Notes: generated by a model from the letters alone, not told the origin. Shown: positions 42,385-53,945, counted from the first letter of the stretch. The stretch is DNA of 64,000 nucleotides from Tillus elongatus (GCA_964006375.1 OZ023267.1:88636906-88700905); one strand, 5' to 3'. Numbers and translations: made by a program.

Positions 42385-43480
42385 AGAATAGTATTTTGCT
42401 AAAATAAGCAGCTAATGAAATGTGTAAATATTTTATATCATAGTATAATAGTATTTGAATGGAACTACGTGTAATAAGTGGCCATTTTCTAGGAAGTAAA
42501 AGTGCCAGGTGGTCGGTATTGGTCATTTTAGAAATAATGATCACATGAATGTAGCCCGTGATTTTTTTTGTGTTTTTTAATCAGTCACAAACACACACCG
42601 AAAATTGTAGTATATTAATAATATAAAATATATAAAATAAATGTCAGTGTTCTTTAAACATATTTATGGGAATGCATATAAATATGTCTCTGCACACATG
42701 CGTGCGTGTGTGTGCAAGATGTGTGTTTTTGGATAAGAAAAAAAATGCCCGTTTTAAGTTTAGAGCCATATAGACCACTGTGGCTAAATACTTAAAGAAT
42801 TAATAACATGCCCAGCAAAAAAAATTTGCAGAGCAACTTTTTCACAATATGTACTTATATATTTCGATATCATAATTATTTGACTACGTAATATTCTTAT
42901 AACTGTATTGAAATTTGTATTGAGATACTTAATAAGTAGTAAATTTTTTTAGTTAGTTTTATTAACAATACTAATTGACATGAGTTACTTCAAATTGATC
43001 ACTGTTCAATATTTATTGGAATACGTATTTGGTATCAGAGTGAAGATCTAAGTAAAACAGATTATTTTTCTTTGGAAACAATATTTTATTGTATTTTATC
43101 TGAATTTTTCTGAAAAGACTTTAAGAGTTATAATACTATTAACTTTGCAGTTTCTTGTTATTCAATAAAAGTTAAACTGACTAGTTTATAGAAAAAATAA
43201 TTAAAAAAGCTTAAAAAAGTGGCATTGATTAATTGTCCTCAAGGTACTGCTTGTAGGAAACGTTTGTCCCATAGGCCTACTTTCTGCTCTCTTAATATGC
43301 CTTTATTTAAACGTGCCTATTAACATATATCACTTGAAACATATTTTAATAATGAATTATAAAATTTGACAGTTTCCGAAGAAGAGAATGTGCTCGTATT
43401 TCACTTCGATAGGGTGCCCGATTTTCGAGAAAACCCATTTTGAAAATTATGTCATATGCCATAAAATATTAGAGAACGGA
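42385..43480. other. Segment present only in left inverted arm, no gene seen
   Basis: Interrupts the arm between cctaaatata and tcctttttgaaattt, which are adjacent in the other arm at about 54245. Either an insertion here or a deletion there. No terminal repeats or frames were recognised. Confidence 0.6.
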
Positions 43481-43659
43481 TTGTAACTTGTATTTATCCT
43501 TTTTGAAATTTCATTTAAAATTATTATATTTCATAAATATCCTCCAGCTGGTGTCTATAAGTGTAAATCAAGGTAAAATTGAGTTACATTGTATAGAAAA
43601 CAAAACTCTCATATTTTCAATTAGCAGGCCATAGAATACAAATGTAAGACTAAGGGCAT

Positions 43660-43735
43660 GCACAATAAGCCAAATGTTGCAGCGCTATCGGGGCGGCAAA
43701 GCTGCGGACGAGCCCCGAGGGAGAAAAAAAATAGT
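43660..43735 (+). repeat. LINE 3' tail, R1/LOA family (locus B, left arm)
   Basis: gcatgcacaataagcc, gcgctatcggggcggcaaag and gcggacgagccccgagggag, then A8. It matches the 3' UTR of the LINE ending at 47861 from about its stop codon onward, including gactaagggcatgcacaat. The partner copy is at 54030-54105. Confidence 0.85.
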
Positions 43736-43974
43736 GATATTGATTTTAACTAAGTATTCTATGATCAAAACTAAGACAGAATAATCGTATAAACAAGTTC
43801 AGAAAAAAAAACTACTCAAAAAACAGACATTGGAAAACTAAGTTACGTGGCCAGTCTTAGGACAAAAGTGAAAAATGTTTGAAAAAACAGATATTCGGTT
43901 CTAAAATGCAACATTTAGTTTTTAACTTTATTTTTATTGGGTCACTTAGTGTGTGGTACATTTATTCGGTTTCA

Positions 43975-44628
43975 GTTCAGTGTAAATATAAATAAAGTCA
44001 TAGATTTTTTTTGAAACAAACAAACAGCACGACCTAATGCTTTGGTCTCTTCACCGATCTGGCATCGTTGCTCTTCAAACATGACAGTATTCGATTTATG
44101 ACATGATCCCTTTTAACGGTGGTGTATATAGGGACGTTCCAATATTAGAATGCAGTATAATAATGGGATATGCTAGATACTAGTAAATGGTGTCCTAGGT
44201 AAATATATTTCATATATATCTCCAGTGGTGTATTTTTATTTGTAATAGATTCGGTCTGTAGAAAAAAAACTGTACTAGGAAATTTCGGTTAATGTCAAAC
44301 AGCAGTACGGGCAAGTTAGGGATAATGCAATTAAATGATGCTACCATTTTGCTATACTAGTAACCATTGTATGCTGCTATATTGGTGTATTAGGAAATAC
44401 TTTAATATAATTTTGTTTTTGCGGTGTTATTGCTATAATAGGAGTTTGTCGGTAAGATGCTTGTAGTGTATGACAGCGTCACGACATGATTTTGTAAATA
44501 ATGTGAATTTACTGTACTATGTCCTTCCTTTAGGATAAAGTACGCACCCCCGAGAAAGACCGAAGCTTTAGGCCGTGCTGTTTGTTTCAATAAATATCTA
44601 TGACTTTATTTATATTTACACTGAACTG
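43975..44628. mobile_element. Small TIR element (MITE-like), 654 bp
   Basis: Termini CAGTTCAGTGTAAATATAAA and the reverse complement at 44609-44628. The repeat continues inward about 70 bp (aaagtcatagat, gaaacaaacagcacg). The interior equals 39956-40494 inverted. No coding frame and no clear target duplication. An outer inverted pair (43800-43880 with 44826-44905) surrounds it. Confidence 0.75.
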
Positions 44629-44639
44629 GTCGTTGGCAA

Positions 44640-45090
44640 GCAAGTTTTTAAGTATTAAGAGCGTGCATATTAAAATAATAACATATGAAGATTTGTATGT
44701 AAATAAGTACAGTAAATAGATTTTTTATACTAAAAACAACATAACTCTTTTATGATACACATGAATAGGTTATCAAATCCATGAATTGGTTTTGCTTAGA
44801 GCTTTAATTTTATACCAAATACATGTACCAAACACATTTTTCACTTTTGTCGTAAGACTGGCCACGTGACTTAGTTTTCCAATGTCTGTTTCTTAAGTAC
44901 TTTTAAAAAATGGAAATTTCGTTAAATATATTAATTAAGCTTAAGTAGATTATGGCATTTTATTCATATAACTCGAAACATATTTAGAAATTTACCAAAT
45001 TTAAGAAAATGAACCAGTCCTAATCTTGATAGTTTTTTAAATTTAGCATTATATGTCTTATTGACTTTAGTCACTCCAATTTCAATCATT
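44640..45090. other. No recognised gene; outer inverted repeat
   Basis: 44826-44905 is the reverse complement of 43800-43880 (gacattggaaaactaagt, cgtggccagtctta). The rest is AT-rich and unassigned. Confidence 0.6.
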
Positions 45091-45094
45091 TTGT

Positions 45095-45420
<326 letters not shown>

Positions 45421-45671
45421 GGTATCTAATTTGTGTCGGATTTTCGTAAAAAATCAATAAAGCTCAATATATCCGTTATTATACAAGATACAAAAAAAAT
45501 GTATACACTAATTATAGGGTGTCTTGAGCTACATCTTAAAACAATATTTCTACAATCACAGGCTGGCCCATAAGTCGATGGTGATACAAATTTTCTTTTT
45601 TTTTAAATCGATTACCCCGTTTTGCATTTTTGCATTTTCCATCGAAATATAATGTATGTTTGTAAGCAATT
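45421..45671. other. No recognised feature
   Basis: AT-rich continuation with weak similarity to the dispersed-repeat right arm. Confidence 0.4.
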
Positions 45672-45968
45672 CGGGACGCAGCAAGTGCGTTATGGTAGCG
45701 AATTTTCATTAAATGCCTCAATTTTGAATACCTCAATTTGTTATTAACCAATAAGGTTGACCAAGAAACCAGTTTGTTCGGGAACACTTTAAGTTTACTT
45801 TCGGAAATTTTTCTACATTTTCAAACAATAAAGTTATTTGTGGCACATTGTTTCTACTATATAGGTTATACTGATAACCAAATGCCTACTTTTAGAAAAA
45901 CACACATATTTGTTATTAAAAACATTTTAATGAAAATTCACTACCATAACGCACTTGCTGCGTCCAAA
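45672..45968. mobile_element. Short TIR element built from the dispersed-repeat terminus
   Basis: Both ends carry the family terminus facing inward: ggacgcagcaagtgcgttat, then ggtagcgaattttcattaaa on the left, with its reverse complement at 45929-45968. The TIR is about 40 bp in a 297-bp element. No coding capacity. Confidence 0.78.
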
Positions 45969-45972
<4 letters not shown>

Positions 45973-46054
<82 letters not shown>

Positions 46055-46250
46055 ACTCAAAATATAATGGGCCGATTTTGATAAAATTTTCTGAGTACCA
46101 TTTTTTTGCAAGTGGCTTGGATAAGATTTTTATCCAGGAAAATCGGTCCACGTTTTCCCGGAAATTTTTGTGTTTTCTTTCGGAAACAATTTATATCTCC
46201 GGAAATGACAAAGAAAGGGCAACCAAATTTGGTATGCGGGTTTGGATTAT
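45973..46250 (+). repeat. (TA)n and right arm of dispersed repeat
   Basis: TA to 46053, then aactcaaaatataatgggcc and gattttgataaaattttctg, as in the other right arms. Confidence 0.78.
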
Positions 46251-46261
46251 AAATAGTGACC

Positions 46262-47720
46262 CACCCAAAAGAGCTAACAACGAGGCAAAAAGTTTAGCCT
46301 TGTCCAGGGCGGTAGAAATAATTTAATCCCCTGAGACAAGAGGTGGAAACGTGCTCTTGCAGAAATTATTCCCAATAGATTTAGCAAGTCCAGAAGGGTT
46401 TGCCGCCGCTGGACCTTAAGAGGACTTTCTTTTTGATGTGGTTATTAAAAGAGTTTTTTGCCTCAGAAAGAATGCGGACATACCGGTTTCTTGCGTCGTT
46501 AAATGCTTGACGGTTTTCTTGACTGGGATTGTGTAGAAGCGTTTTGTGAGCTTTGACCTTTTCAAGTCTGGCCTTGTCATAGGATTTAGAGAACCAGGGC
46601 TTTTGAGTGGCTGCAGAGGTTTTCTGTGCACGTGGAATAAATAATTCCATGCCAGCTTGGATAATTTCGGTGACGTTTTGTGAGATATCAGAGGGGTCAG
46701 GATGAGAGAAGCAGACATACGTCCATGGAAATGAGGAAAAGTAATCCCGCATTTCGTCCCAGTTCGCGGAGTTGTAGTGCCAAATGATATGTGGGTGTGA
46801 TGACTGTGTGACCTCGGGTTACATTGCGCAGGCAGCAGTGACAATACCGTGGTTTGAGCGACCAAGGGGGGGCGGTGACTGATATGTTATAGCAGTCAGG
46901 ATTTGTAGTAAGAAGGAGATCCAAAGGATTTGAGCTGTGTTGGGATGCGAGGAAAGTAAGTAGGTTGCTGAACCATATTGGCTAAAGAATTGCTGACTGC
47001 AAAGGCCTCCGCTCCTCTTCCTCGTGAATCGGTTTTTGAAGATCCTAGCCATTCCTTATTATGGACATTGAAGTCACCAAGAATAGTGACCTCGGAGGAA
47101 TGATATTCAGAAATCAGATGGTCGGTTTTTTCAGAAAGGTAGTCAAAGAGCTGGACAAAGTTGTTGTCAGAAGCTGACCGGTAAATGCAACAGATGAATT
47201 TAGTTGCAGCCCCGAGAGAGAGTTTTATCCATAGTATGTCTTTTCTTCCAGCTTCTAAATTGGGGAGTCTGGTGCAGGGTAGATTGCTACGGACGTAAGC
47301 GCACACGCCTCCATGCAATCTAAAGGAAGTAAGGAGCTCATACCCCGGGAAATTAAGGTGATTAGTGGCTGTTTTGGCACTGATTTGACTTTCGGTGAGG
47401 AAGGGGAGTTGGGGCCTATTAGCCTGGAGGAAATGGTGGACGGAGTTCAGGTTAGATTTGAGGCCACATATATTCGAGAAGGATATGTTAAATCTTGATG
47501 CTGGCGCCCCCTGTACATCCCTCTCCCGGAGATCCGAATGGAGGGGTATTTTACCTCCGGAATCTTTTGTACAAGGAGGAGCCATCATCATTTTTGCTTA
47601 TAAGGGAAACCGACTCATACACCAGAACCGAAAACATCCGTTGGGTCTTTACCGGGCCCCTTGATGTAAGTGGTGGTACCTCCTCGGGCGTGAAAAAATC
47701 CTTTACTGTCACGTAAAGGA
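46262..47720 (-). mobile_element. Jockey/CR1-like LINE, copy 4 (3'-truncated)
   Basis: Minus-strand copy covering the 5' part, endonuclease and linker. The sequence ends before the RT at 46262, where gggtgggtcac of unrelated sequence follows. It reaches slightly further 5' than copies 1 and 2. It preserves the N-terminal endonuclease region that is interrupted in copies 1 and 2. Confidence 0.9.
46896..47591 (-). pseudogene. LINE endonuclease (copy 4), longest N-terminus
   Basis: 231 codons: NISFSNICGLKSNLNSV (catalytic Asn block), LTESQIS (Glu block), GYELLTSFRLHGGVCAYVR and LGDFNVHNKEWLGS. A frameshift near 46930 then moves the SDH motif to another frame (46819-47052 region, GRSNHG, where Asp has become Asn). 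The linker continues at 46381-46752 with NRQAFNDARNRYVRILSEAK. Confidence 0.88.
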
Positions 47721-47836
47721 AAAATGCACCACCACCTATACCATTAAACGATAAACTGTATAGTTAAAAGGGTCTATTTGAAATGAATTTTCTGGAAACA
47801 TTTTAGTAAGATGAAGGACAATGACGGTTGAAGCTA
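47721..47836. other. Short unassigned flank between LINEs
   Basis: No repeat or gene recognised. It ends with the target site ggacttcagacttt. Confidence 0.5.
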
Positions 47837-47860
47837 GGACTTCAGACTTTTTTTTTTTGT

Positions 47861-47935
47861 TCCCTCAGGGCTCGTCCGCGGCCTTGCCGCCCCGATAGCA
47901 CCGCAACCCTTGGTTGATTGTGCATACCCCTAGTT
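47861..47935 (-). other. 3' UTR of the R1/LOA-type LINE
   Basis: About 75 bp from the ORF2 stop to the A-tract: atgcacaatcaaccaagggt, tgcggtgctatcggggcggc and gcggacgagccctgagggaa. It can fold locally (ggggc with gcccc-type pairing). The same tail recurs at loci A and B on both arms. Confidence 0.88.
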
Positions 47936-50900
47936 TTACTCCACCCATTCCAAAATCACTGTGCCTTGAACTAGTCTGCACAGCGATTGGTAGGGTGAAG
48001 TTTTATATTGCTCTGTCTCCGGTCTAGAGTGACCGTAGATCAGTTGTCTTTTCCGGTCCAGAGCTATACACTCGCACAAGATGTGCTGGGCTGATTCCTC
48101 CCCCTCGCCGCAGAGTCTGCATGCGAGGTCCCCTTCGAACCGCCCCATTTTATGTAGGTGTTTCTTGACGGCCATGTGTCCCGTCAAGAGACCTGTTGTG
48201 TTTCTGAGCTGTCCTCTGCTAAGGTTTAGCAGCTCCACAGCTCTCTTTGAACTGGGTCCGTCAATTATTGACTTCCCATGTCTGAGCCCTGGACAGTCCG
48301 CCCAGTACACCTTGTGTTGGTTTCTGACCCAGGACTTAATGGCTCCCCTGGCAGTGCTCTTTGACACGCCCAGAGCCGGTTCTGGTCCCATAAATGGTTC
48401 TGCTGACCCCCTCTTTGCGAGACTGTCAGCTTCTTCATTGCCTTTGACCCCCCGAGTGACCCGGCACCCAGATGAGGGTCACCTCATTCTGCCCAGCCAG
48501 GTCGCTCGTCTCGTCTCGGCACTCACTCACCAGCCAGGAATTTACCCGTGGGCTACTTAGTGCCTTAAGGGCTGCCTGGCTGTCTGTGGCTATGAGGATC
48601 CGCTTGTTGGTGTAGCCCCTCCTCTTGTTCTCCCGCACACAGTGCAGGATGGCGTACATCTCGGCCTGAAACACCGTTGCATGGGCTCCGAGGGAAATAC
48701 TGTGACTTACCCTCGGTCCTTCCGAGTAAACACCTGCCCCCGTCCCACGCTCCCCGCCAGATCCGTCCGTGAACCAGACGAGCGCGTCCCGTGGTATGCC
48801 CGGTGTCTCCTCCCGCCATGCCCCGCGATCAGGGATTTCCACTGTGAAGTTGTTTTCCCTGCACATTCGCGGGCTCGCGAAGTCTGACCTCATTTCAAGC
48901 ATGGGTTCCTTCACGATCTCCTGAATTTTGCAGTGGCCCCTGAAGCCTGGGTTGATCTTCAGTCTACCATTGCAGGCTAGTCTGTATAGTCCTAGCCTGG
49001 CCTCTCCCATAATAACGAAGTGTAGGGGGGGTAGATCCAGCAACACCTCCATGGCGGCTGTTGGGGTTGAAGACATGGCCCCTGTGATGCCTAGGCAAGC
49101 CATCCTTTGGATCTTGCCTAGTTTTTGTTTGGCACTGGATTGTGTCACCTTAGGCCACCAGACCAGTGCCGCATATGTTAACGATGGTCTGACCACCCTT
49201 GTGTACAGCCAGTGGGCCATACTAGGTCTTAGTCCCCACGTTTTTCCATATAGCCGCCTAGTGACCGCTAAGGTCATGACTGCCTTACGCAGTATTTTTC
49301 CAATGTGACCATTCCAGGTTAGCTTAGAGTCCAATACGACCCCAAGATATTTTACCTCCCTGGCCATTGGAACGCTCCTACCGTATAGAGTGAGAGTTCT
49401 GTGGCTTTCACACTTCCTCCTCCTCGTAAACGGCACGACGGTTGCTTTCTCGGGGCTCACCCCGAGCCCTTGATCAACCGTCCACCCTTCCACCACTTTC
49501 AGTGCAGTCTGCATACGCTCCCACACTGCCTGTGTGACCTTTCCTCGGACTATGATGACAATGTCGTCCGCATAGCCCTGTACCTCATACCCCCCTCCCG
49601 AGAGCCTCCCCAGCAGGCCGTCCACGACTAGACACCAGAGCAAGGGAGACAGAACGCTCCCCTGCGGACACCCCGCCGCGACCCCCGCCAGCAGAGTCCC
49701 TCCCGCGAGTGAGGTGAACACCGCCCTGTCCCTGAGCATGGAACCGATCCACCTGCAGCAGGTCTCCTCTATTCCACGCTCCCGGGCAGCTGCCAGAACC
49801 GATCCGAACGAGGTGTTGCTAAAGGCCCCCTCTATGTCTAGGAAGGCCCCCAGCGCCACCTCCTTGTTCTCCAGCGTATTCTCCAGTTTCAGCACCAGTT
49901 GGTGCAGTGCTGTTTCTGTTGAGAATCCTGCTCTGTATGCATATTGTCCGCAGTGTAGAGGATATGCTTCCAGTACACCGCCCCTAATGTGCCGGTCGAG
50001 CAGTTTTTCCACTGTTTTCAGCAAGAAGGACATGAGACTTATTGGCCTCAGGGACTTTGCCTGGTCTGTTGGATGCCCAGGTTTAGGAATAAATACAACC
50101 CTGGCCAGTCTCCATGCCCTCGGAATGTACCCCAGAGCCAGGCTGGCCCTCATAATGAGGGTAAGCACCGGCGCCAGTATATCTATCCCCTGTTGGAGCA
50201 TGATGGGCATTATTCCATCAAATCCCGGCGATTTGTATGGCTTAAAGCTGTTAATGGCCCATCTGATTTTGCTCCAGGTAACCACCTCTTTAGCGACTGT
50301 CCAGTCTACTCTAGATGCCCGCCTATAAGGCGCCTCTATTTCTGAGTGTTCCCAGTCCGGAGGTGATTGGTTTATTATGTTACAGCCGGGGAAGTGCGTC
50401 TGGAGTAAAATTTCCATAGTTTCCTCCCCCGAGCTTGTAAAGCCTCCCGTGGGTGTTCTAAGGGAGCCTATGTTAGTCTGAGGGCCCTTAGACAGGATCT
50501 TGTGTAGTCGAGCACTCTCGGACGTGTTTTCCACTTCTTCGCAGTGCCTCCTCCACGACTCCTTCTTGGCGTCCCTCAGTCTTTTGTTATAGGTCGATAG
50601 GGCCTGTCTATATTCATCCCATGCTCCCGACCTTTTGGCCGCGTTAAACAGCTTACGAACCTGCGTCCTCCTTTGCCTGAGGTCCTCGTTCCACCATGGG
50701 ACGTTCCTGGTGGACACCCTCATTTTCAGGGGGCAGTTGGCGTTATAGGCCGAGGTAATTGCGTCTCGCAATTGGACTGCTGCAATCTCGAGGTCTATTG
50801 AATCCCTTATGGCCCTCTCAACCCCCCGCAGTTCCACAGCTAGGTCTGCCCTGTAGGCTTCCCAGTCCGCCTTGCGGGGGTCCCGGTACCATACCGTTTC

Positions 50901-51581
50901 TCTTTCGACTTTGGCGATTTCAAACCGGATGTATCTGTGGTCTGAGCTACTCACTTCCCCAGACACAGCCCAGCTTTTAACAAAGTCACCCAGAAACTGG
51001 GTGGAAACTGTTAGGTCTAAAACTTCCTCACGCCGTGTTGTGACGAATGTCGGTTTATTACCTCTATTCAATATGTCTAAATTAAATTTCATAAAGAATT
51101 GTAAAAGTGCCTCACCCCTAGAGTTTGTGTCCGAGCTACCCCACAACTCATGGTGCGCATTCGCATCCATGCCGATGATGGTCTGCCATCCACCTGCTCT
51201 GCTACCCACCATCAGCTGCTCCAATTCGTTGGGTGGAGGAGGGTCCGTGCTGTCCCCTGGCAGATAGGCTGACGCGACAGTAATGTCCCTCAGCCCATCC
51301 GCTCCTCCACATCGGATTTTGATCGTTGCCAGGTCCCTGGAACAGAAATTCATTAGAGGGAGAAACTCTATCCCTTCCCTGACAAAAATGCAGGCCCTCG
51401 GATTCTCGCTGGACCTGCTGTAGATGAGCTTTCCATTAGCTCCGCCGAGTCCCTTGATCTCTCCTTTGTAGGAGTACGGTTCCTGGATGAGGGCCACATC
51501 CGTGTTCCTCAGAGCCATTAGTAGTCCGGCCGTGGCTGCCCTACTGTGTTGGAGGTTGACCTGAAGGAACCTAAGTCCCAT
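47936..51581 (-). pseudogene. LINE ORF2: endonuclease-RT-RNase H, one frameshift
   Basis: The protein nicks the target and copies element RNA there. The first frame runs 1048 codons from ATG 51581. Residues 1 to about 225 are the endonuclease (LQVNLQHSRA, LIQEPY, GMDANAHHELWGS, SSDHRYI). The RT follows (SPGFDGI, LDIEGAFSNTSF, AAGCPQGSVLSPLLW and the catalytic QGYADDIVIIV). RNase H has Asp939 (FTDGS), Glu974 (QAEMYA) and Asp1000 (ATDSQAA). At 48448-48453 a run of six C (G on the coding strand) shifts the frame. With one base fewer, reading continues to the stop at 47936 (1214 codons in all), adding the fourth RNase H Asp (NEEADSLAKRG) and a C-x2-C-x8-H-x4-C finger. Motif A has Ser in AFSN where Asp is usual. 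Confidence 0.93.
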
Positions 51582-52728
51582 TAACCCTTAATTGCTTCCC
51601 CAGTGGGCGGAAGCTAACCCTTCCCATGCCCCAGAATGCCTTGAAGGAGGTTCCTTCAAGGGCTCTGTAAGATGTCGGGTCGATCGAGAAGGCGAGCGTC
51701 TGTCCTTTCTCCTCTGCCTTCCTGCTTAGAACCGACCAGTGTTGCGTCCCCAGTTCAGGGTTCTGGATCTTAAGTCTGCTGATCACCGTCTCCTGCGGGA
51801 CGGTGTCAGGGATCCGTACGAGGACCTTGCGTCTCTTTGGGAGTTCCTTGGGCTCGACGGCTGTCAAGTCCGCCCCCTCCCAAATCTGACCGAGGCCCCC
51901 GATCGTTTTCCGCAACCAGTCCCGCGACTGCGGGCCGGCACAGGTTATCCAGAGGATGCCCCCCGTCAGGCGCGTCCGGTGGAACTGAGGCGGGCTCTCC
52001 CCTTCCTGAAGAGAGTCCACTGCAGCTACCACCGCAGCCTGGATCAGGTCCGCCTTCCCCTGGTCTAGCGTGACCTCAGGATGGCGTCTGTCAATCACCG
52101 CCATCCCGAGGCCCTCCGCAGCCTCCCTGTAAGAGCCAGTCTGCGCCGGTGTTCCGGCCTTAGTTCCTTTGGGAGGTCTGTCTGTAGTAGGCGTGCTAGA
52201 GCCAGAGCGCGGCGTCTTCCGACTCGCACTCTCCTCTTGCGCCTTTACAGGCACCCTGGCCCTTTTGGAACGTCTGTCTGTAGTGGGCGTGCTAGAGTTC
52301 GAGCGCGTCCTCTTCTGACCCGCACTCCCCTCTTGCGCCTTTACAGGTTTCTCGACCGTCCAGGTCCCGGCCGCCATTTTTTGCGCCCTCCGGAGCTTCT
52401 TTCTTTGCGCCCCGGAAAGACGCTTGGACTGCCGGGGCAGTCCCTCTACTCTAACAGTAGAGTCCTCACTGGTGGAGGGGCCCCCGGAGTCCGCGGAGCT
52501 CGCCGCCCTCCGGTGGGACCCAGCCTCCAGCTTGGGTGTCGGGGACAGGTCTCTGGCCGAAGCTACCCCCTGATCCCCCGTATCTACGCCGGTCGTGGGA
52601 CCTCCAGAGTCCGCTGCCGCACCCTGGCTCGTCTCCGTTTCCGGGATAGACTCAAGGCTCAAGTCTGTAGCCGGAGCCACTCCTCGAGCCTCATTGGTTT
52701 TGGTTTTATATGTATTTATAATCTTCAT
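51571..52728 (-). CDS. LINE ORF1, 385 codons, DUF4780-like
   Basis: RNA-binding or chaperone partner of ORF2. Residues 1 to about 200 are low-complexity, rich in Ser/Gly/Lys/Arg, with two internal duplications. One is GVAPATDLS..ADSGGPTT with GVASARDLS..ADSGGPST. The other is a ~33-residue unit PVKAQE..SSTPTTDR. Residues about 210-385 form a compact region with ILWITCAGPQSRDWL, WEGADLTAVEPKELPKR, VLVRIPDTVPQE and LKIQNPELGTQHW, the pattern of DUF4780. No zinc knuckles are present. The stop overlaps the ORF2 ATG (ATGGGACTTAG), suggesting reinitiation. It appears intact. Confidence 0.9.
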   Translation of the reverse strand: MKIINTYKTKTNEARGVAPATDLSLESIPETETSQGAAADSGGPTTGVDTGDQGVASARDLSPTPKLEAGSHRRAASSADSGGPSTSEDSTVRVEGLPRQSKRLSGAQRKKLRRAQKMAAGTWTVEKPVKAQEGSAGQKRTRSNSSTPTTDRRSKRARVPVKAQEESASRKTPRSGSSTPTTDRPPKGTKAGTPAQTGSYREAAEGLGMAVIDRRHPEVTLDQGKADLIQAAVVAAVDSLQEGESPPQFHRTRLTGGILWITCAGPQSRDWLRKTIGGLGQIWEGADLTAVEPKELPKRRKVLVRIPDTVPQETVISRLKIQNPELGTQHWSVLSRKAEEKGQTLAFSIDPTSYRALEGTSFKAFWGMGRVSFRPLGKQLRVNGT

Positions 52729-53099
52729 GTTGTTCCCACGAGAATGGGGGAAATACTGTCCACACCATCAGAACCCCCTGTGTGGTGCAAGGCGGGTTAC
52801 TCTGGAGGGTTGCCTGGTACTCCAGAGGTTCCGTTCACGACACCATCGCCCTGGTGCCATCCATCCATAGGCACGGGTCACGTGACACCGTAGATTGGGG
52901 GAGTTTAGTTCGACCTCCTTGTCTAGATCCGTCATGTTTAGTTATTAGCAGGGTCACCTCGTGCAGGATGCGGATTTTTACCGCGCATGACGGTCTTGGG
53001 GAAAGCTTCATCGGGAGTTTATGTTGTTATTTCCACTTCCTCAGCTTGCCCCCTGGAGTCCTTTGGCCCGCGACTCCTTAACCCCGGACTTCAGACTTT

Positions 53100-53945
53100 G
53101 TAAAACATTCTTCTTGAGACATTTTCTTTCCATAGCTCGTATTAGTTTCAGGTTCTTTGTCTAAATGTTTAAATGTCTAAAATTTTGACGTTTTAAATCG
53201 TGACTTTCACGTTCTGAGGAAAACCCCAATTTATTTTTCTTTAAATGCCTAGTTAGATAATTATGTTATATACTATAAATCGACGTTATATACTATAAAT
53301 CGACGGTAACCTTTATGTGTGCATTTTTTAATTAATTTAAAGAGATCCGATTTCATTAAAGTTCATAGTCTGGTGTATTAAAATTGCTGAGGTTCAAAGT
53401 TTTGTAAAAATTAAACTTAAAATTGAGTTTCATATCAGAGGCAGCCATACTGTCATCATGTCAAGTGTTATACCTTGTGGAGGGCTGTAGCTAGCTCATG
53501 TAGAGCTCTTTTAGACCAGGAGTCTGTAATGTGTGCGCTTAAATGGCCCTCCTCACACTGGACTGGATCAGGCGACACATTCAGTATTGCAATACCAATT
53601 TTCTCCATCCCACCTTCTAAGCCACCGGATACAAAATCTGTATCTCGCACAGACATTTCTAAAAGGTTATATTTACCTCTTCAAACACGATTACTTTTTG
53701 GAATGGCAGGCGACCCTCTAATATTTATTTTATTCATTTAGTATAGTGGGCTGGTGAATTAGAAGACCGAAATTATTTATATGGATAGCATAATTTTGTA
53801 TACCGACAACATTATAGCTTAGCCATATAATTATGAATAATTAATAAAATCTGTCCATGACCAATGCTGCGCGCTCGCTGTGACAAACAGTGTATTGAAA
53901 ATTTGGACCGTAGTCCTCGCCTGCAAGAGCTCTTGTGAAGCTTTT
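53100..53945. other. Possibly unique host sequence containing one exon candidate
   Basis: Between the LINE and the inverted-repeat arm. No repeat family recognised. catatactataaatcgacg is present twice near 53270. Confidence 0.4.
53474..53658 (-). CDS. Candidate internal exon of an unknown host gene (61 codons)
   Basis: The minus strand reads ttttag|AAATG before the segment and CACAAG|gtataa after it, good acceptor and donor consensus, length 185 bp. The frame is open throughout and its composition is balanced (MSVRDTDFVSGGLEGGMEKI, then a CEEGHLSAHITDSW stretch and a helix ALHELATALHK). It is unlike the AT-driven frames around it. Upstream phase 1, downstream phase 0. No family recognised. 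It may be a processed fragment or a chance frame. Confidence 0.4.

Larger units (their letters stand above)
41171..43815. repeat. Large inverted repeat, left arm
   Basis: Pairs in reverse complement with 53945-55380 and 58501-58608. It contains a SINE (41567-42010), the tail of locus B (43660-43730) and about 1.1 kb (42385-43480) absent from the other arm. The shared frame starting MIRIPNRLMHSCVVCF differs at about nine of 83 codons between arms, so the duplication is not very recent. Confidence 0.88.
47851..53085 (-). mobile_element. R1/LOA-type LINE, near full-length, 5.2 kb
   Basis: Flanked by the 14-bp target duplication ggacttcagacttt (47837-47850 and 53086-53099). Element sense is minus: 357-bp 5' UTR, ORF1, ORF2 overlapping ORF1 by 11 bp, a short 3' UTR and a poly-A of about 9-12 bases. 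GC content is clearly higher than the surroundings. ORF1 is intact; ORF2 has one single-base frameshift near its end. It is the youngest-looking autonomous element here. An RNase H domain in ORF2 favours the LOA side of the R1 group; the clade needs a tree. Confidence 0.95.

Noticed and set aside
48081..50345. Several plus-strand frames of 80-200 codons opposite the R1/LOA LINE
   Set aside because: GC-rich antisense shadows of ORF2; the minus strand carries the recognisable RT and RNase H motifs.
52081..52893. 270-codon Arg/Pro-rich plus-strand frame
   Set aside because: Antisense of LINE ORF1 and its 5' UTR; composition follows from the opposite strand.
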